A stretch of 64,000 nucleotides of DNA from Ostrinia nubilalis (Eukaryota > Arthropoda > Insecta > Lepidoptera > Crambidae), in assembly GCF_963855985.1 (NCBI RefSeq), contig NC_087119.1:4938001-5002000 (forward strand). Direction: 5' to 3'. Position numbers and translations under genes: made by a program. The notes under the pieces were generated by a model. It worked only from the letters and a program-made list of their open reading frames with translations, was not told the DNA's origin and did no database searches. Below are positions 61,351-64,000 of the stretch, piece by piece; position 1 is the first letter of the stretch, and each line of letters opens with the position of its first letter.

Positions 61351-63527
61351 GTAAGTCTGGTTTGTTTTTGTTTGTTACGCAACATGCGCGGCCGGCCGGC
61401 GGACGATTCATTATAAGTGTTTTTGTTACCGACCGACCGCAATGCGGTGGCGGGTCCTTGGCTCGATGACGACCGATTACTTGTCTCTACATCTAAGATA
61501 AAAACTAAATTAATTGTAATCTCTTGCTTTTCGTTGTAAGGTATGCTAGAGTTACTAAGAGTATGTTATTTTATCTTTCAAGTTGGTTATTATATGACTC
61601 AATTACACCAATGTAATACTCTTGTTCGAAGGAGGAAGACCCGTAGGGAAAAGGTAAAAGAATGTGAAAAAATGATCCCGTTTTAGTCTCTCATTAAATC
61701 ATTATAATTTTGTAACAAAGCGTCAGACACTTACCTATAGTATTCTGAACTGAGTTACAAAGATTTTTGAAAACATACAAGTAAAAGATACTCGAAATCT
61801 TGCTTTTGAATTTACTGTAGTGTTTTGGTTTGTCTCAATTGTCCTTGACGCAAACAGTTCCGCAGTCCGCTTACTTTTGCCAAGCGAACGGAACACGGCA
61901 AATGGCGGGATTGCGTACGTCTGACTCGGCTTTATTGATGCTCGGAAGTGTCTGTGTACCGCCGAGTTCCCTTTGCCCCCAAGCTTAGCGTTTACACCAG
62001 TTGCAATTGTTAATTGGAACCCCTACTAAATGCTCGCTAATCGTTCTGGAAATGTACGTGCATTATTGCAATTGCAGAGTTAGTCTGCTTGAACTTTGAT
62101 TTATACAGGTCCTTAGATCGATAAGTAAGCACGCTAAGTTGTTAAGGACATCAATTTTTCGGATTTATGGCCTCTGAATATTACAACAAGCCTTATCTAC
62201 AATACAAATCACGAAGATATCTATGATCTTAATGCTGAATATGTCCTTCAGTTTAATTTATACTTCTAGTCTAATTATAATTACTCTGTTAAGTTGCTAA
62301 CCCTACCCTCTTAGTGTTAGCGCTATACATCGGCCAATGTGGTTTATGTATCTGATTACGCAGTGAAACTGTAGTACACTGTCATTCGTGGTCGCCACGG
62401 CGAAGCCCGATCAAAAACCTTTAATTAACACTCATAACAAGGTACAAATTACAATGATCCAAAATTATGCGTTATTATTACATTTCTTAACAGATAAAAA
62501 CATGGTATTTTGCAGACGAAAATTCGTGGCAGAATAAGCTTGTATGTAGATACTCGAAAGTCTCTTCAAACTCCTTATTATCTAATCACAATTTTACGTT
62601 AACGGGCATTTACTGTAATAGATATGAGACATTAAGTTAAGAATCCTTACGAGTTCTATTACGAGTATTGTACCTAAAAGCTTCGGGAAAACCGAGTGGC
62701 CGACTGGCATTCTCCTCGAAATAGAACCCACCTAAGTGAATTGATTGATCGCTTAATTTGTATTCAGCTCCTCGCGGCGACGACCCTTAGCTCATCTTAA
62801 AGGGTTTGAGTAACCTACTTCGTGGGATATGCAATTTGTTACTATCTACTGTTGACGAATAGACAATTAAACGCTAATGCATACATACAAAGGACGTATT
62901 CAATTACTTTTCTTAAATAGTAGTAGTAGACGAAAACGACGCTAGTTTTTGTATCACTATAATAGTAAGCAACTGGTAGTACGCTAACAGCTCGGTATTG
63001 TGGGGTCGTGTGACTGAACTCGATTAATAATATAGCAGTTGTGCTGTTTATACCGAGCCCGAGTTACTTTATTAGTTTACCAGCATAGTTGCCATCGGGA
63101 AATCTCGGAGTAACAGGCATGACATCATAATTTATGCAGTGTTTAACATCGGAGAATGCGTTAATATTGTAGTACCGAAATGTAGCAAGATATTATATTG
63201 ATATCTAAGGAATTTAAGGGGAACTAACTTCATTAGGAAGATATTTATATTAGAAAGGCTTGCCTGTGGATGTCCTGGCTGCTATGCACAATGGCACGCA
63301 ATCCAATTAATCCCTAATTCAATGGCCAGCGGTGCGGTTGCGGCGAGCGCTGCACGGCTCACAAAAACACAAAAGCGAACAATGAAATATCAAATACACT
63401 GCAAATTCAATTACGACGCAAAACTGATAGAAAAATAGCAAATATTTTTCTCGTTTGTTGTTCTCTTTTGTTCACCGTATTCCAGTTGTAATATCCAGTT
63501 AAATAGGGATTGCAATTTGATAATACC
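61351..63527 (+). other. Non-coding stretch (probable intron)
   Basis: Sequence after the 61350 donor. A GC-rich patch (GGCCGGCCGGCGG near 61390) is followed by AT-rich DNA. I see no exon or element boundary up to the repeat at 63528. Confidence 0.5.
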
Positions 63528-64000
63528 ACCAGGCCTGTTCATCTCCGCGAGTTTACATCGAAAACAAAACACGCACGATGGCCCACGTACAGGATACTTT
63601 TCGACAAGGCCTCACATACGAGCGAACATTGACTCACGCACGCGTATTCTTGTGTATGATGGAAGAAAATAAAGAAAATGGTGTACTAAATACTGTGCAG
63701 TATTTAACTGCCTAAATAATAATAAAAACACAGAATGTACTTTTTTAAGTTGCCTCAAGACACTGAGAGGTAAATAAGTAGTTAATATTATTCATGCTAA
63801 ATCATGTATTTCCTCCGCCATTTTCCGCAGTTTGGCATCTCACGTCACATCATTTTACCGAAGTCAGCCCTATAGCTTCGGCGCAGCGCAGTGCCGATCA
63901 CTGACGTTTGTCAACAAAATGGTGCTTGACTCTTGAGACAGGCCAAATTACACCATATTGTTAATGACATTGAGCATACATTTTTTTAAATACCTTCGCG
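63528..64000 (+). mobile_element. Interspersed repeat, copy 2 (cut by the window edge)
   Basis: It has the same orientation and start (ACCAGGCCTG) as 54572 and differs only by scattered substitutions and small indels (for example an extra CGCAG near 63885). In this copy the THAP-like stretch reads KNTECTF and then FKLPQDTER, closer to the THAP pattern than copy 1. Confidence 0.8.

Overview
The window looks like nuclear DNA of an insect, most likely a moth or butterfly. It is AT-rich, has very little coding sequence and long introns, and is packed with short inverted-repeat elements, foldback elements, retrotransposon tails and a tRNA-derived SINE of types familiar from lepidopteran genomes. 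I see no bacterial operon, CRISPR array, rRNA gene or intact tRNA gene.

The only host gene I can support lies on the + strand and runs through most of the window. An internal exon at 7763-8006 encodes an SH3 domain and ends in phase 1. After an intron of about 50.6 kb, a 73-nt exon at 58630-58702 begins in exactly that phase and ends in phase 2. The gene continues past the right edge. Inside the long intron there are four candidate alternative first coding exons (32726, 39236, 42737 and 46345). Each starts with ATG, ends at a GT splice donor and leaves in phase 1, so each could join 58630. Two more candidates beyond 58702 (60221 and 61325) leave in phase 2, matching the next exon outside the window. 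This suggests one large gene with many promoters that swap the N-terminus: a long SH3-containing form plus several short forms. The SH3 domain and this organisation would suit a Rho-family guanine nucleotide exchange factor, but the catalytic domains are not in the window, so that is only a hypothesis. At 25583/25584 a strong acceptor is fused directly to a strong donor (CAG|GTAAG), which is the signature of a recursive splice site.

The rest is mobile-element debris. From left to right: a 177-bp MITE (1505); a 1.39-kb foldback element (9536); a SINE (11222); a diverged direct duplication (12049); a nested piggyBac-type block with a broken transposase (12976-17346); smaller MITEs; a 2.06-kb composite palindrome (21735); a 1.86-kb mariner-like foldback carrying inverted RTE pieces (26080); a second foldback with the same TAGTCCAGTCA ends (30446); a GC-rich TIR element (33720); retrotransposon 3' ends (37640, 40181, 40900); a common lepidopteran MITE (44362); a hAT-like element with an 8-bp target duplication and a nested RTE (47130-48984); a second hAT-like element (56786-57806); a foldback (58907); and two copies of one interspersed repeat (54572, 63528), the second cut by the window edge.

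Stretches between these features were read and hold no gene I can defend. Most open frames there are short and AT-rich, with no recognisable domain.
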